From Roseivirga sp. UBA6061 (GTDB lineage Bacteria > Bacteroidota > Bacteroidia > Cytophagales > Cyclobacteriaceae): DNA of 30,440 nucleotides. Below are positions 1-9,634 of the stretch, piece by piece; the stretch's first letter is position 1; every line of letters starts with the position of its first letter. Where the stretch lies: the NCBI GenBank assembly GCA_002427745.1, contig DIYF01000114.1:1-30440 (forward strand), given 5' to 3'. Below the pieces are notes generated by a model. The model was given only the letters and a program-made list of their open reading frames with translations. It did no database searches and was not told the origin of the DNA. A program made the position numbers and the translations under genes.

Positions 1-1
1 T

Positions 2-1891
2 ACTGATAAACTCGTTTGCTTTGGGGGAGCGGACGGAACGGCTCTGGCCAACCCAACGGGAGGTACGGCACCCTACCAGTATTTATGGAGTACTGGTGAG
101 CGATCACAGCAAATATCAGACTTGAGTGCAGGTGCCTATAACGTGATTGTCACTGATTTTCTGGGCTGTGTTACCCAGCAGTCTTTTCAGATTGAGGAGC
201 CATCCGGGCCCATCAGTATTTCTGTATCCGGTAAAACATACCTCGACTGTTTTGGCGATGCCGATGGTAGCATCAAAGTATCGGTTAATGGCGGTGAAGC
301 TCCTTACAGGTTATTATGGAATAATGGAGTTTCAGCTGATAACCTTACCGACCTGTCTGCCGGAGATTATACCCTGATCATAACCGATAGTCGAGGATGT
401 AGACATGAAGAGGTAGTGAGTATAACTCAACCCGAAGCACTGCGAATTACAGATTTTATAATCAACGATACAGATTGCTATGGTGACAGAACGGGGTCCG
501 TGGAGTTGCAGGTAGCAGGTGGAACAGGGCCTTACACCTATCTATGGAGCAATGAGACTACCTCCAGAAACCTTATTGGGGTAGGTACAGGCAGCTATGA
601 AGTGCTTATTACAGATGCCACCGGCTGTACCATTCAGTCAACTTTTGAGCTGAACAATGCACCATTCTTTGATCTGATGCCTGACCTTAAAGAGATCAGT
701 TGTCCCGGAGAGGGCGATGGCTCCATTTCCCTGAATATTACCGGGGGCAATACACCTTATACCATTCTTTGGAATACCGGGCAGACCGCAGAAACGATCA
801 CCAATTTATCCGAAGGAGAATACAGTGTGCTGGTCACAGATGGCAATGGTTGTAGCCTGGAGCAGACCTTTGTTATTACAGAGCCCCTGCCCCTGGCACT
901 GGAAGCCTCGGTTAAAAACGCAGAAGCTTGCGACAACCCTGAAAGTGGTTCGATTGACTTAATGACTACCGGAGGCTGGGCTCCATATGAATTCAGCTGG
1001 TCACACGGGGCCACTTCTCCAAATCTCGAAAACTTGGCTCCCGGCTTTTATACCGTCACGGTTACCGATCGGTTAGGCTGCTCAATTATGGAAACATATC
1101 AGGTGACTCAGCCGGATGCTATTGATATACAACTGACTGCTCAACTCATATCTGACTGTGAACAAAAGAGCTGTTATTACCGGCTTGATGCAGGCGTAAC
1201 GGGAGGCTTTGGCAATTATCAATATCGCTGGAGCAAAGGAAACAGTACGGGAGCCGTGGCAGAGCTGAATGACCCGGGTAGAATTACTTTATTGGTTACT
1301 GATGCCAGGGGCTGTCAGAGGTCAGCCAGTCTTGATATTACCCTTCCGGAGTTTGGCGACCCGAATTTTACATTTGAATCAGAAGGTTTGGAGAAGGCCG
1401 ATATTCTGGCCATGCACGATCCCATTCAGTTTCTGGATTTATCTGAGGGAGACATTACAGCCTGGGAATGGTCTTTTGGAGATGGATTTAAGTCAACTGA
1501 TCAAAACCCTGTTCACACCTTTGCCTCTATGGGCACCTATGAGGTAAGCCTGTCGGTAACAGATATCATGGGCTGTACCAATAGCTATGTGCGAAATCTG
1601 ATAGTTGAACAAGGCTTTACCGTTATGGTGCCAAACGCCTTTACTCCAGATGGAGATGGGTTGAACGACTCTTTCAGACCTCATACACTAGGCCTTGAGA
1701 AAATTCAGTGGCTGGTATTTAATACCTGGGGTGAAGTCATTTTTGAAACTGACGACATAGAATCATCAGGCTGGGACGGTACTGTCAATGGAAAACCTGC
1801 TGTAAACGGAAATTACATCTACAAGCTGACAGGGGTTTGCTTTAATGGCTCAAAAGTGGAAAGAGACGGAGTGTTTGCACTCATAAAATAG
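2..1891 (+). CDS. SprB-repeat surface protein, T9SS type B sorting domain (5' partial)
   Basis: This reading frame is open from the first bases of the window, so the N-terminus lies outside; 629 residues are visible. It is made of about six SprB-type repeats of about 80-85 residues, each with a Cys-x-Gly-x-x-x-Gly motif, a Gly-Gly-x-x-Pro-Tyr turn, Trp-Ser-x-Gly, and a closing Thr-Asp-x-x-Gly-Cys. A PKD-like domain follows (WSFGDG near nt 1470) and then a gliding-motility-associated C-terminal domain with PNAFTPDGDGLND near nt 1630. In known systems such proteins are exported by the T9SS and displayed as adhesins. The repeats match, one for one, the last six repeats of the gene at 3457-9633, so the two are tandem paralogues. 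The PorP/SprF gene starts seven bases after its stop. Confidence 0.93.
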   Translation, partial: TDKLVCFGGADGTALANPTGGTAPYQYLWSTGERSQQISDLSAGAYNVIVTDFLGCVTQQSFQIEEPSGPISISVSGKTYLDCFGDADGSIKVSVNGGEAPYRLLWNNGVSADNLTDLSAGDYTLIITDSRGCRHEEVVSITQPEALRITDFIINDTDCYGDRTGSVELQVAGGTGPYTYLWSNETTSRNLIGVGTGSYEVLITDATGCTIQSTFELNNAPFFDLMPDLKEISCPGEGDGSISLNITGGNTPYTILWNTGQTAETITNLSEGEYSVLVTDGNGCSLEQTFVITEPLPLALEASVKNAEACDNPESGSIDLMTTGGWAPYEFSWSHGATSPNLENLAPGFYTVTVTDRLGCSIMETYQVTQPDAIDIQLTAQLISDCEQKSCYYRLDAGVTGGFGNYQYRWSKGNSTGAVAELNDPGRITLLVTDARGCQRSASLDITLPEFGDPNFTFESEGLEKADILAMHDPIQFLDLSEGDITAWEWSFGDGFKSTDQNPVHTFASMGTYEVSLSVTDIMGCTNSYVRNLIVEQGFTVMVPNAFTPDGDGLNDSFRPHTLGLEKIQWLVFNTWGEVIFETDDIESSGWDGTVNGKPAVNGNYIYKLTGVCFNGSKVERDGVFALIK

Positions 1892-1898
1892 ATAGGAC

Positions 1899-2963
1899 AT
1901 GCCAGTGGAAATGATCATAAGGCCGGTAGTACAAAGACTCAGTAAGGCACTGTTTGTCCTGATGCTTCTGATTGGTTTGGCTCCTGATCAACTAAAGGCC
2001 CAGGACCCTCAGTTTTCACAGTTTTATGCTGCTCCTCTTTATCTCAATCCCGCATTTGCAGGGGCTACAGACCGTGGTCGTGTAGGAGTTAATTACAGAA
2101 ACCAGTGGCCCTCTTTACAGCATTCCTTTGTTACTAAATCTGCGTATTTAGACTACTTTGCCAAATCCATTGAAAGCGGCTTTGGTGTCCTTATTAATCA
2201 ACGTCAGGAGAGTTTTCTTAAATACAGGTCCTCAGAAGTAGCAGGTATGTACTCTTATAAACTGAGGGTTGCTGAAAAGGTAATGCTCCGTATGGGGATA
2301 CAGCTGTCCTATTTTCAGAAAGACATTCACTTTGAAGACTTGATTTTCAGCGATCAGATTGATATCGATAATGGTCTGATTACCGGACCATCAGGTCAGG
2401 TGTTTGATCAGGGACTCAAGGTCGATTATCTGAGTGTGTCATCAGGTGGGCTACTTTATACAGATACCTTCTGGCTGGGTACGGCAGTGCATCACATGAA
2501 TGAGCCGAATGAATCTTTTCTGGGAGGAGAGAGCCGTGTTTCCAGTAAATTTTCTGTGCATGCCGGCTACAAACTTAAGCTTGGTGACGGCTATCGTCTG
2601 CGAACAGTGAACTATCAATTCCAGCAGCGCTCTGTCACCTTTGCGGTGAACTATAAGAGACAGGGAGGTTTTAATCAGTTAGATGCGGGTGTGCAGCTCT
2701 ACTTTCAGCCATTGGTGATTGGAGGCTGGTACCGGGGCATCCCTGTGCAGAGTGTCAATAAAGTAATCAAAAATGAATCCGTGATTGCACTGGTAGGGCT
2801 GGAGTTAAATCAGGATTTGTCCTTCGGTTATAGCTATGATTTCACCGTTTCACAGCTGGCTGGCTCCACGGGCGGAGCTCATGAATTTTCACTAACCCTC
2901 TCCTTTGGCAAGATCGTCAAACGCACCCGCAGGGATACGATTCTGCCTTGCTTTAAGTACTAG
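1899..2963 (+). CDS. PorP/SprF family T9SS-associated outer membrane protein
   Basis: The protein has 354 residues. A hydrophobic signal peptide ending near Lys-Ala-Gln is followed by the family hallmark QDPQFSQFYAAPLYLNPAFAG. The remainder looks like a beta-rich outer membrane protein, with conserved YRNQWPSL and a C-terminal GGAHEFSLTLSF strand. PorP/SprF proteins are established partners needed for secretion or attachment of large T9SS type B cargo, and the upstream SprB-like gene is such a cargo; the tight spacing suggests co-transcription. The ATG at 1899 has AGGA just upstream. An in-frame ATG four codons later would also give a good signal peptide, so the exact start is uncertain. Confidence 0.92.
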   Translation: MPVEMIIRPVVQRLSKALFVLMLLIGLAPDQLKAQDPQFSQFYAAPLYLNPAFAGATDRGRVGVNYRNQWPSLQHSFVTKSAYLDYFAKSIESGFGVLINQRQESFLKYRSSEVAGMYSYKLRVAEKVMLRMGIQLSYFQKDIHFEDLIFSDQIDIDNGLITGPSGQVFDQGLKVDYLSVSSGGLLYTDTFWLGTAVHHMNEPNESFLGGESRVSSKFSVHAGYKLKLGDGYRLRTVNYQFQQRSVTFAVNYKRQGGFNQLDAGVQLYFQPLVIGGWYRGIPVQSVNKVIKNESVIALVGLELNQDLSFGYSYDFTVSQLAGSTGGAHEFSLTLSFGKIVKRTRRDTILPCFKY

Positions 2964-2989
2964 TTTCTTAAATCAACAAAGGCACGCCT

Positions 2990-3100
2990 ACCGTGCTTTT
3001 ACCTGGCAGGATGTCATGATTATATCTCTAAAAATCTGCTTTTTGTCGCTTATCGTCTTTGCGAGTGTAGCGAAGCAATCCCCTGATTAAAAGGTGAGAT
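2990..3100 (+). repeat. 111-bp intergenic repeat, copy 1, with REP-like 3' half
   Basis: This segment matches 10824-10934 over 111 bases with no gaps and seven mismatches, six of them transitions. It begins 26 bases after the PorP gene stop. Its 3' half has the GCGAGTGTAGCGAAGC signature of palindromic REP-type elements common in Bacteroidota. GCAATC at 3075-3080 pairs with GATTGC at 3098-3103 across a 17-base spacer, so it could fold as a hairpin in RNA or DNA. Confidence 0.85.
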
Positions 3101-3456
3101 TGCCACAGTTGTTGCTGCCTGTTCAATCAGACTTCTGTATCATCTGGTCTGAGCTCCTTGCTTCCGGGGAACGGGTGAGTTTTACTATCAGAAAGTGTCG
3201 GGTTACTCTGCAAAAAGAAAACAGGGCTTTCATCTCTTTTCAGGTTTCAAACAACAGAAAAGAGACCATCATCCAATAGGGCCTTTCACAAACAAAAAAT
3301 ACCACTTTAGAAGAATTAGTAATTATTTAACTAGATAGTTAATAGGTTTTGACTAGGAAAAAATAATTGAAAACATCTATTAATTATAATTTCAGGAAGT
3401 ACTAAATTTCACTGCTGAAGAGCGGTCTTGTTAAATCCTCAAATCCAATTCATAAA
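3101..3456. other. AT-rich intergenic region before the long SprB-like gene
   Basis: No convincing gene was found; short open frames here lack codon structure and recognisable protein features. The first part looks like the decayed right arm of the REP-like element. From about 3290 the DNA becomes strongly AT-rich, as expected for a promoter region of the gene at 3457. TAAATTTC at 3403-3410 resembles the Bacteroidota -7 element with one mismatch, but no well-placed -33 TTTG was found. Confidence 0.5.
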
Positions 3457-6400
3457 ATGAAAACAGGTATAGTCAGACGGCTTATTCTGCTGTTGGCCTT
3501 TCTGGTTCTTTCAGCAAAGCTTGATGCTGGTTGGGGGGGTGAAAAGGGCAAACCTGTTTTTGTCAGAGAATTTGTAAACAGTTGCCTGGGTGAGATTTCG
3601 GTAAGTGTTACTGATGGAGTGGCTCCGTATTCATTTGTCTGGACCAATGAGGATGGTGATGAGCTAACCAGTACTGATGCTGATATTGGCGAATCTGATA
3701 TTAACGGACTCTCTCCTGGAAAGTATACAGTAGTCGCAATGGGTGCAGATGGTGAATCTGAAACCCAGACATACACAATCACTGATCCTCCCCCCTTGCT
3801 TTCAACCAACAAGCTGTTTGATGTCAGGTGTAAGGGAGATGATTCTGGAGAAATTCAAGTAACCATGATTAACGGAAGAGCTGATTATGAATGGGAGTTA
3901 TTTGATGATTTGAATAATCTTAGACAGTCAGGAGAGTCTGGTAGTAAGAGATTTGATGTAGATGGACTTTTGGCAGGTACTTACAGATTATTTATTCAGG
4001 ATGACTTTGGCTGTACAGGAGAAATCAATTTTACCATCGATGAGCCGGCAACCTCTGTTGGAGCCAATTTAATCGAGAAGATTGATCCGCTCTGTTTTAG
4101 TGATAGCAATGGCAGCATAGAGGTAGAGGGCACTGGAGGAACCATATCCATGGTGGGTTATACCTATCAATGGTTTAATTCTACCAGTGGCTTTGACGTT
4201 CAGATCGATGATGAGGATGAACCTTTGCTTTCTGGTCTGAGTGCCGGTAGTTATAAAGTGAGAATCAGAGATGAGAATGGTTGTGTTTACATTGAAGAAT
4301 TCACATTGACTGATCCCCCGGAACTGGTTGTTTCAGATACATTAGTTGTTCAGGCCAGTTGTAATGGTTTGTCCGATGGTACCATCGATATTGAGGTGAC
4401 AGGGGGAACCGGAGACCTCTCCTATACCTGGAGCAACGGAGCGATGACACAGGACATTGCCAACCTGACGGCTGGTACTTACACGGTGACCGTCACAGAT
4501 GCCAATAATTGCACCATTGTCGAAGACTATGATGTGGGTCAGCCTACTCCTGTCAACATTACCGGATCGGTTACGCAGGTACGCTGTAAAGGTGAAAACA
4601 CAGGGGCGGTTACTACCAGCATTTCGGGTGGTGCGGGTGGCTATACTTACCTGTGGTCAAATGGTAGTACGGCAAGCAGTATTTCTAACCTTACAGCAGG
4701 AAATTATCAGGTGACCGTAACAGATAATACAGGATGCTCTGCTTCAGAGGCCTTTGAGATTACAGAACCTGCTGATGGTCTGAGTATAGATGGTTTTAGT
4801 GATTCCTCACCTGTTTGTGCAGGAGGTAGCGATGGTGAACTTGAAGTCAGTGCATCTGGTGGAGTAGCTCCTTTTACTTACAGCTGGTCCAATGGAGGAA
4901 ATACATCAAAGATTACAGGCCTGTCTGCCACGACTTATACCGTCACTATTACAGACAATAATAACTGTACTGCTGTAGGGGATTTTACATTGAATGACCC
5001 TACTCCCATTAGTTTGAGCCTGGTTTCGAATAGTCCTGCCTGTAATGGCGACTCAGATGGGAGCATCAATGTATCGGCCGCAGATGGTGTGGCCCCTTAC
5101 CAATACAACTGGAACACTGGCAGTACTGATCCCGGTATTTCGGGCCTGACAGCCGGAACGTACACTGTTACGGTTATTGATCATATTGGCTGTAGTGTGG
5201 TACAAAACATCACGCTGACCGAACCCGATGTGCTTGCTGTGAATGGTACAGATATGGATGTTTCCTGTAAGGGTCAGAATGATGGCAGCATCACCACAGC
5301 AGTATCCGGGGGTACTGCCCCCTATACTTATAGCTGGAGTAATGGAGCAGGTACGGCTGCTATTTCTTCTCTCCAGCCGGGTATGTATTCAGTTACCGTC
5401 ACAGATGCCAAAAGCTGTTCATCTACTGAGAGTTATACGATTACAGAACCTGCAGAGCTCACAGCTGCGGCCATGGCCACCGATATACTCTGTAAAGGAG
5501 ATAATACAGGTGTTGTGAGTCTCAGTGTAAACGGAGGCACCAGCCCCTATACATATCTTTGGTCTGATGGGCAGAATACTGCTAACCTGAGTGGCGTAGT
5601 GGCAGGTAGCTATGCAGTTACTGTAACTGATGCCAATGGTTGCCAGGCCATGGCGTCAGCTACTATTGATGAGCCTGCGGAGCTACTTGTCATTCAGGGT
5701 CAGGCAGACCAGATAACATGCAATGGTGATACAGATGGCTCTGTCAGCATTACTGTGACGGGAGGCGAAGCTCCTTATTCCTACAGCTGGTCAAATGGTA
5801 GTACATCAGAGGATCTGGATAATCTGGTGCCGGGCACTTATACGATCTCCGTTACGGACAATATCGGCTGTGTCAAGACCGCGGTATTTGAGATTACGAA
5901 CCCTCCGGTACTCTCAGTAACTGGTGTGGAAACTCCGGTGAGTTGTAACGGGGCAGAGGACGGCAGTGTTAATCTTACCGTAACGGGAGGTGAAGCCCCC
6001 TATACTTTTGCCTGGGCACATGGACCCACCACTGAAGATGTAAGTAATCTGGATCGGGGATCTTATTCAGTGCTCATTACAGATAGCAGAGGTTGTGCTA
6101 CCAATGCCTCCTTTAGTATTACAGAACCCGAATCCTTAACTTCTTTCAGCACTCAAACGGAGGTGAACTGTAAGGGAGCAGCAGATGGTACAGTAGATGT
6201 GACCGTAAGTGGTGGTACTACACCATACACGTTCAACTGGTCAAATGGCAGGACCACAGAAGACCTCAATGCTGTGATCGCAGGCCATTATACCCTTACT
6301 ATTACAGACGCTCGTGGTTGTACCACTACAGAGATGGTTACCATTACCGAGCCTTCCGAAGGCCTTACGGTCACTGAGAATATTACCAATGTCCTTTGCA

Positions 6401-9400
6401 GTGGTGAATCAACCGGTGCTATAGAGTTGACCGTAAGTGGAGGTACAGGACCATATACCTATCTTTGGGATACAGGAGCCACCACCAAAGACCTGACTGA
6501 TTTAAGCCCTGGTGCTTATCAGGTAACCATTACCGACAGTCAGGGCTGTTCAAGACTGGAACGCTATCAAGTCATAGCTCCCCAGGCGCTGATGGTGTCG
6601 GAAAATATAACAGACCTCTCTTGTTTTGAATCCGGAGATGGTATCATTGATATTACTATAACCGGAGGTACCGCTCCCTATACCTATACCTGGTCGGGAG
6701 GAGAGAATACTCAGGATCTTAATGATCTGGCTGCCGGTACTTATGCCCTGACTGTGACCGATGCCGGCAACTGTAGCACCACGGGCACTTTTACCGTAGT
6801 TCAGCCCACCGAAATCATCATCAGTCCTTTGAGCAGGGGCGTTTCTTGCTTTGGAGAAACAGATGGGCTTATTGACATTTCGGTTTCAGGAGGAGTAGGC
6901 CCCTATACTTATGCCTGGTCGGAGGGAAGTACTACTGAAGATCTGGCCAACCTGGGAGGCGGAACCTACACCGTGACAGTAACCGATAACACCAACTGTA
7001 AGGTTATCACAAACGTAATGGTGGACGCGCCAACGGCTCCTCTTGATGCAACTGGGGCGGTCAGTGATATAGGTTGTAATGGTGAGCAATCCGGAGGAGT
7101 GGAACTGACTGTCACCGGAGGTACTGCTCCTTATCGATTTGTGTGGAGCAATGGCAGTACCCTGCAAAATTTGCAAAATGTGTTTCCCGGCAACTATGAA
7201 GTGACCATTACCGATGACAACGACTGTACTTTTGAGACAGGGTTTAGTATCGGTGAGGCTACTCCCATAGAGGCTGTATTTGATGCAACAGAGCCCACCT
7301 GCCCCAACGATGCCAATGGCAGTATTCTTCTGGTGGTAACAGGAGGTGCGGGCCCTTACACCTACTTCTGGAGTAATGGCAGCACCAGTAAAGATCAGTT
7401 CAATTTGCCAGGGGGACCCTATACGGTTACTATAAGAGATGCCAATAACTGCACCGTTACCAGATCGATCGACCTGGGAGGAACCAGAGGGCTTGATATC
7501 ATACCCAATGTCACACCAGTCTCCTGTAAAGGTGAAGCTACCGGAGCTGTTACAGTGGATATTTTCGGAGGTAGCGGCAATTATATCTATCAATGGAGTA
7601 ATGGCATCGATACCAGAGATCAGAATGGGCTAACGGCCGGGCTCTACGTACTCACTGTCACTGATGAGGATGGTTGTGATGCCAGTGTTGCCGTGGTGAT
7701 TTCAGAGCCATCACAGGTACTCGGAGCCACGGTAAGTCATACTGACAAGCTGATTTGTTTCGGAGGCAATGAAGGAGAGGCCAGGGTGGTCCCCAATGGA
7801 GGTACGGCCCCTTACAATTATCTGTGGAGTACAGGAGATATTACCAGTGCTATTTCAAATCTGTCAGCTGGCAACTACAATGTACTGGTTACAGATGCCA
7901 ATGGCTGTACAAGCCAGGCGGCCTTTGTCATTGAAGAACCAGAGGCCCCTATAATGGTAGAGGCTACCGGTAAGCTCAGACTGGACTGCCAGGGTGATGC
8001 TGACGGGAGTATTTCGGTTGTGATATCCGGAGGAGAAGGACCTTATGAGCTGTTCTGGAACAATGGCAGGCGTACAAGTACTATAGATAACCTGGCAGAG
8101 GGTGATTATATACTCAGAGTAGTTGATGCCCGGGGCTGTATCAAAGAAGAAACTATTTCCATTGTAGCACCTCCTCCTATTCAGGTGGCAGCTGTTACTA
8201 TTAACGACACTCAATGTTATGGAGACCGGACGGGTTCTATAGAGCTGGATATTGAGGGAGGAACCGCTCCCTATACTTATCTGTGGAGTAATGGATCTAC
8301 CAGCCAAAATCTGCTTGGTGTAGGTACTGGAGATTACACCGTGGAGGTAACTGACGACCTGGGCTGTACCATGCTTGCCTCCTTTTCTCTGGATAATGCC
8401 CCTTTCTTTGGTATGGTACCAGAGATAGCTGAAATCAGCTGCACCGATGAAAACGATGCTTCGATTTCTCTGAATATTGTGGGCGGTATTCCTCCTTATT
8501 CCATTCGCTGGAGTAGTGGTCAGGACGATGAAACCATCACCAGCCTGGCGGCAGGGGAGTATACAGCGGAGGTCACCGATAGTAACGGATGCACAATTGA
8601 GCAAACCTTCCTCATTACCAACCCGCTTCCATTGAATATTGAAGGTGTGGTGGCCAGCGCAGATGCCTGCGATAACCCCGAGAGTGGATCAGTCAACCTG
8701 ATTGTTACAGGAGGTCGGGGACCTTATGAGTACAGCTGGTCTAACGGACCTGATACGCCCTTTATCACAAATGTACCTCCCGGTATTTACACTGTCACGG
8801 TGACCGATGCTTCTGGCTGTACTAAAACAGAACCATTCACAGTTACCCAGCCAGATGCCATTAACATTGAACTTAGTCCTGATGTAGTCATTGATTGCGA
8901 TGCGAAGAGAGCATTTGTCAGGTTAAATGCCTGGGTAGAGGGAGGTTTCGGTGATTATCAATATAACTGGAGCCGCGGAAATAGTCTGGATGCAAGCCTG
9001 GAGGTAAATACTCCGGGAAGGGTCACACTGGTAGTTACAGATAGCCGGGGTTGTCAGCGGCAAGCTGAGATAGATGTAGACATTCCGCAATTTGCCGATG
9101 CTTCTTTTGCATATGACTCCGAGTCTTTGCGTAGAGATGGGGGCTTATCAGCAAATGACCCGGTCAGTTTTCTGGATAACTCGGGTTCGGGAGCCGTTTC
9201 ATGGAGGTGGGACTTTGGCGATGAATTCAGTTCTTCGGAGCAGAACCCGCAACATACATTCCTGACACCGGGCCGGTATCTGGTTACACTCGAAGTAAGA
9301 GATGAGGCTGACTGCATCACCCAAACGGAGCAATCGCTTAGCATAGCGGATGGTTATCGGCTGATGATTCCGAATGCCTTTACACCTAATGGAGACGGGT

Positions 9401-9633
9401 TGAACGATCTGTTCCGGCCTAGATTTTTCGGTTTTCAAAGAATACGGTTTCGGGTATTTAGCAAGTGGGGCGATCCGGTATTTAATACAACGCTCACTGA
9501 TGGCGCTTTTTGGGATGGCACTCTTCGGGGAGAACCCGCTCAAAGCGGCAGTTATGTCTATAAGTTTGAAGGGGTAACCTTCACAGGATTTACGATAGAA
9601 GAAACCGGTGCATTCAGGCTCATCAAAAAATAA
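3457..9633 (+). CDS. giant SprB-repeat adhesin-like protein, T9SS type B sorting domain
   Basis: The protein has 2058 residues. A short signal peptide (basic MKTGIVRR, then a hydrophobic core) is followed by about 24 SprB-type repeats of about 80 residues. Each has a Cys-x-Gly-x-x-x-Gly start, Gly-Gly-x-x-Pro-Tyr-x-Tyr-x-Trp-Ser-x-Gly, and a Val-Thr-Asp-x-x-Gly-Cys end with a trailing Glu-Pro. The first two or three repeats are more diverged. A PKD-like domain lies at about residues 1878-1966 (WRWDFGDE), and a gliding-motility-associated C-terminal domain at about 1970-2058 (IPNAFTPNGDGLND). By family knowledge this is T9SS cargo displayed on the surface, either a motility adhesin like SprB or another adhesin. 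It is followed directly by a PorP/SprF gene. The paired cysteines of each repeat probably form disulfides (inference). Confidence 0.95.
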   Translation: MKTGIVRRLILLLAFLVLSAKLDAGWGGEKGKPVFVREFVNSCLGEISVSVTDGVAPYSFVWTNEDGDELTSTDADIGESDINGLSPGKYTVVAMGADGESETQTYTITDPPPLLSTNKLFDVRCKGDDSGEIQVTMINGRADYEWELFDDLNNLRQSGESGSKRFDVDGLLAGTYRLFIQDDFGCTGEINFTIDEPATSVGANLIEKIDPLCFSDSNGSIEVEGTGGTISMVGYTYQWFNSTSGFDVQIDDEDEPLLSGLSAGSYKVRIRDENGCVYIEEFTLTDPPELVVSDTLVVQASCNGLSDGTIDIEVTGGTGDLSYTWSNGAMTQDIANLTAGTYTVTVTDANNCTIVEDYDVGQPTPVNITGSVTQVRCKGENTGAVTTSISGGAGGYTYLWSNGSTASSISNLTAGNYQVTVTDNTGCSASEAFEITEPADGLSIDGFSDSSPVCAGGSDGELEVSASGGVAPFTYSWSNGGNTSKITGLSATTYTVTITDNNNCTAVGDFTLNDPTPISLSLVSNSPACNGDSDGSINVSAADGVAPYQYNWNTGSTDPGISGLTAGTYTVTVIDHIGCSVVQNITLTEPDVLAVNGTDMDVSCKGQNDGSITTAVSGGTAPYTYSWSNGAGTAAISSLQPGMYSVTVTDAKSCSSTESYTITEPAELTAAAMATDILCKGDNTGVVSLSVNGGTSPYTYLWSDGQNTANLSGVVAGSYAVTVTDANGCQAMASATIDEPAELLVIQGQADQITCNGDTDGSVSITVTGGEAPYSYSWSNGSTSEDLDNLVPGTYTISVTDNIGCVKTAVFEITNPPVLSVTGVETPVSCNGAEDGSVNLTVTGGEAPYTFAWAHGPTTEDVSNLDRGSYSVLITDSRGCATNASFSITEPESLTSFSTQTEVNCKGAADGTVDVTVSGGTTPYTFNWSNGRTTEDLNAVIAGHYTLTITDARGCTTTEMVTITEPSEGLTVTENITNVLCSGESTGAIELTVSGGTGPYTYLWDTGATTKDLTDLSPGAYQVTITDSQGCSRLERYQVIAPQALMVSENITDLSCFESGDGIIDITITGGTAPYTYTWSGGENTQDLNDLAAGTYALTVTDAGNCSTTGTFTVVQPTEIIISPLSRGVSCFGETDGLIDISVSGGVGPYTYAWSEGSTTEDLANLGGGTYTVTVTDNTNCKVITNVMVDAPTAPLDATGAVSDIGCNGEQSGGVELTVTGGTAPYRFVWSNGSTLQNLQNVFPGNYEVTITDDNDCTFETGFSIGEATPIEAVFDATEPTCPNDANGSILLVVTGGAGPYTYFWSNGSTSKDQFNLPGGPYTVTIRDANNCTVTRSIDLGGTRGLDIIPNVTPVSCKGEATGAVTVDIFGGSGNYIYQWSNGIDTRDQNGLTAGLYVLTVTDEDGCDASVAVVISEPSQVLGATVSHTDKLICFGGNEGEARVVPNGGTAPYNYLWSTGDITSAISNLSAGNYNVLVTDANGCTSQAAFVIEEPEAPIMVEATGKLRLDCQGDADGSISVVISGGEGPYELFWNNGRRTSTIDNLAEGDYILRVVDARGCIKEETISIVAPPPIQVAAVTINDTQCYGDRTGSIELDIEGGTAPYTYLWSNGSTSQNLLGVGTGDYTVEVTDDLGCTMLASFSLDNAPFFGMVPEIAEISCTDENDASISLNIVGGIPPYSIRWSSGQDDETITSLAAGEYTAEVTDSNGCTIEQTFLITNPLPLNIEGVVASADACDNPESGSVNLIVTGGRGPYEYSWSNGPDTPFITNVPPGIYTVTVTDASGCTKTEPFTVTQPDAINIELSPDVVIDCDAKRAFVRLNAWVEGGFGDYQYNWSRGNSLDASLEVNTPGRVTLVVTDSRGCQRQAEIDVDIPQFADASFAYDSESLRRDGGLSANDPVSFLDNSGSGAVSWRWDFGDEFSSSEQNPQHTFLTPGRYLVTLEVRDEADCITQTEQSLSIADGYRLMIPNAFTPNGDGLNDLFRPRFFGFQRIRFRVFSKWGDPVFNTTLTDGAFWDGTLRGEPAQSGSYVYKFEGVTFTGFTIEETGAFRLIKK

Positions 9634-9634
9634 T

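Noticed and set aside
3094..3279. Short open frame in the intergenic region after the first PorP gene
   Set aside because: It overlaps the REP-like element, has no plausible start context and no protein-like pattern.
6886..8604. Two long minus-strand open frames (235 and 246 residues) opposite the SprB-like gene
   Set aside because: They are antisense images of the repeated coding sequence, with the same spacing as the SprB repeats and no recognisable domain.
3457..9633. Regularly spaced repeats that could suggest a CRISPR array
   Set aside because: The period is about 240 bp, the frame is open throughout and the units encode SprB repeats.
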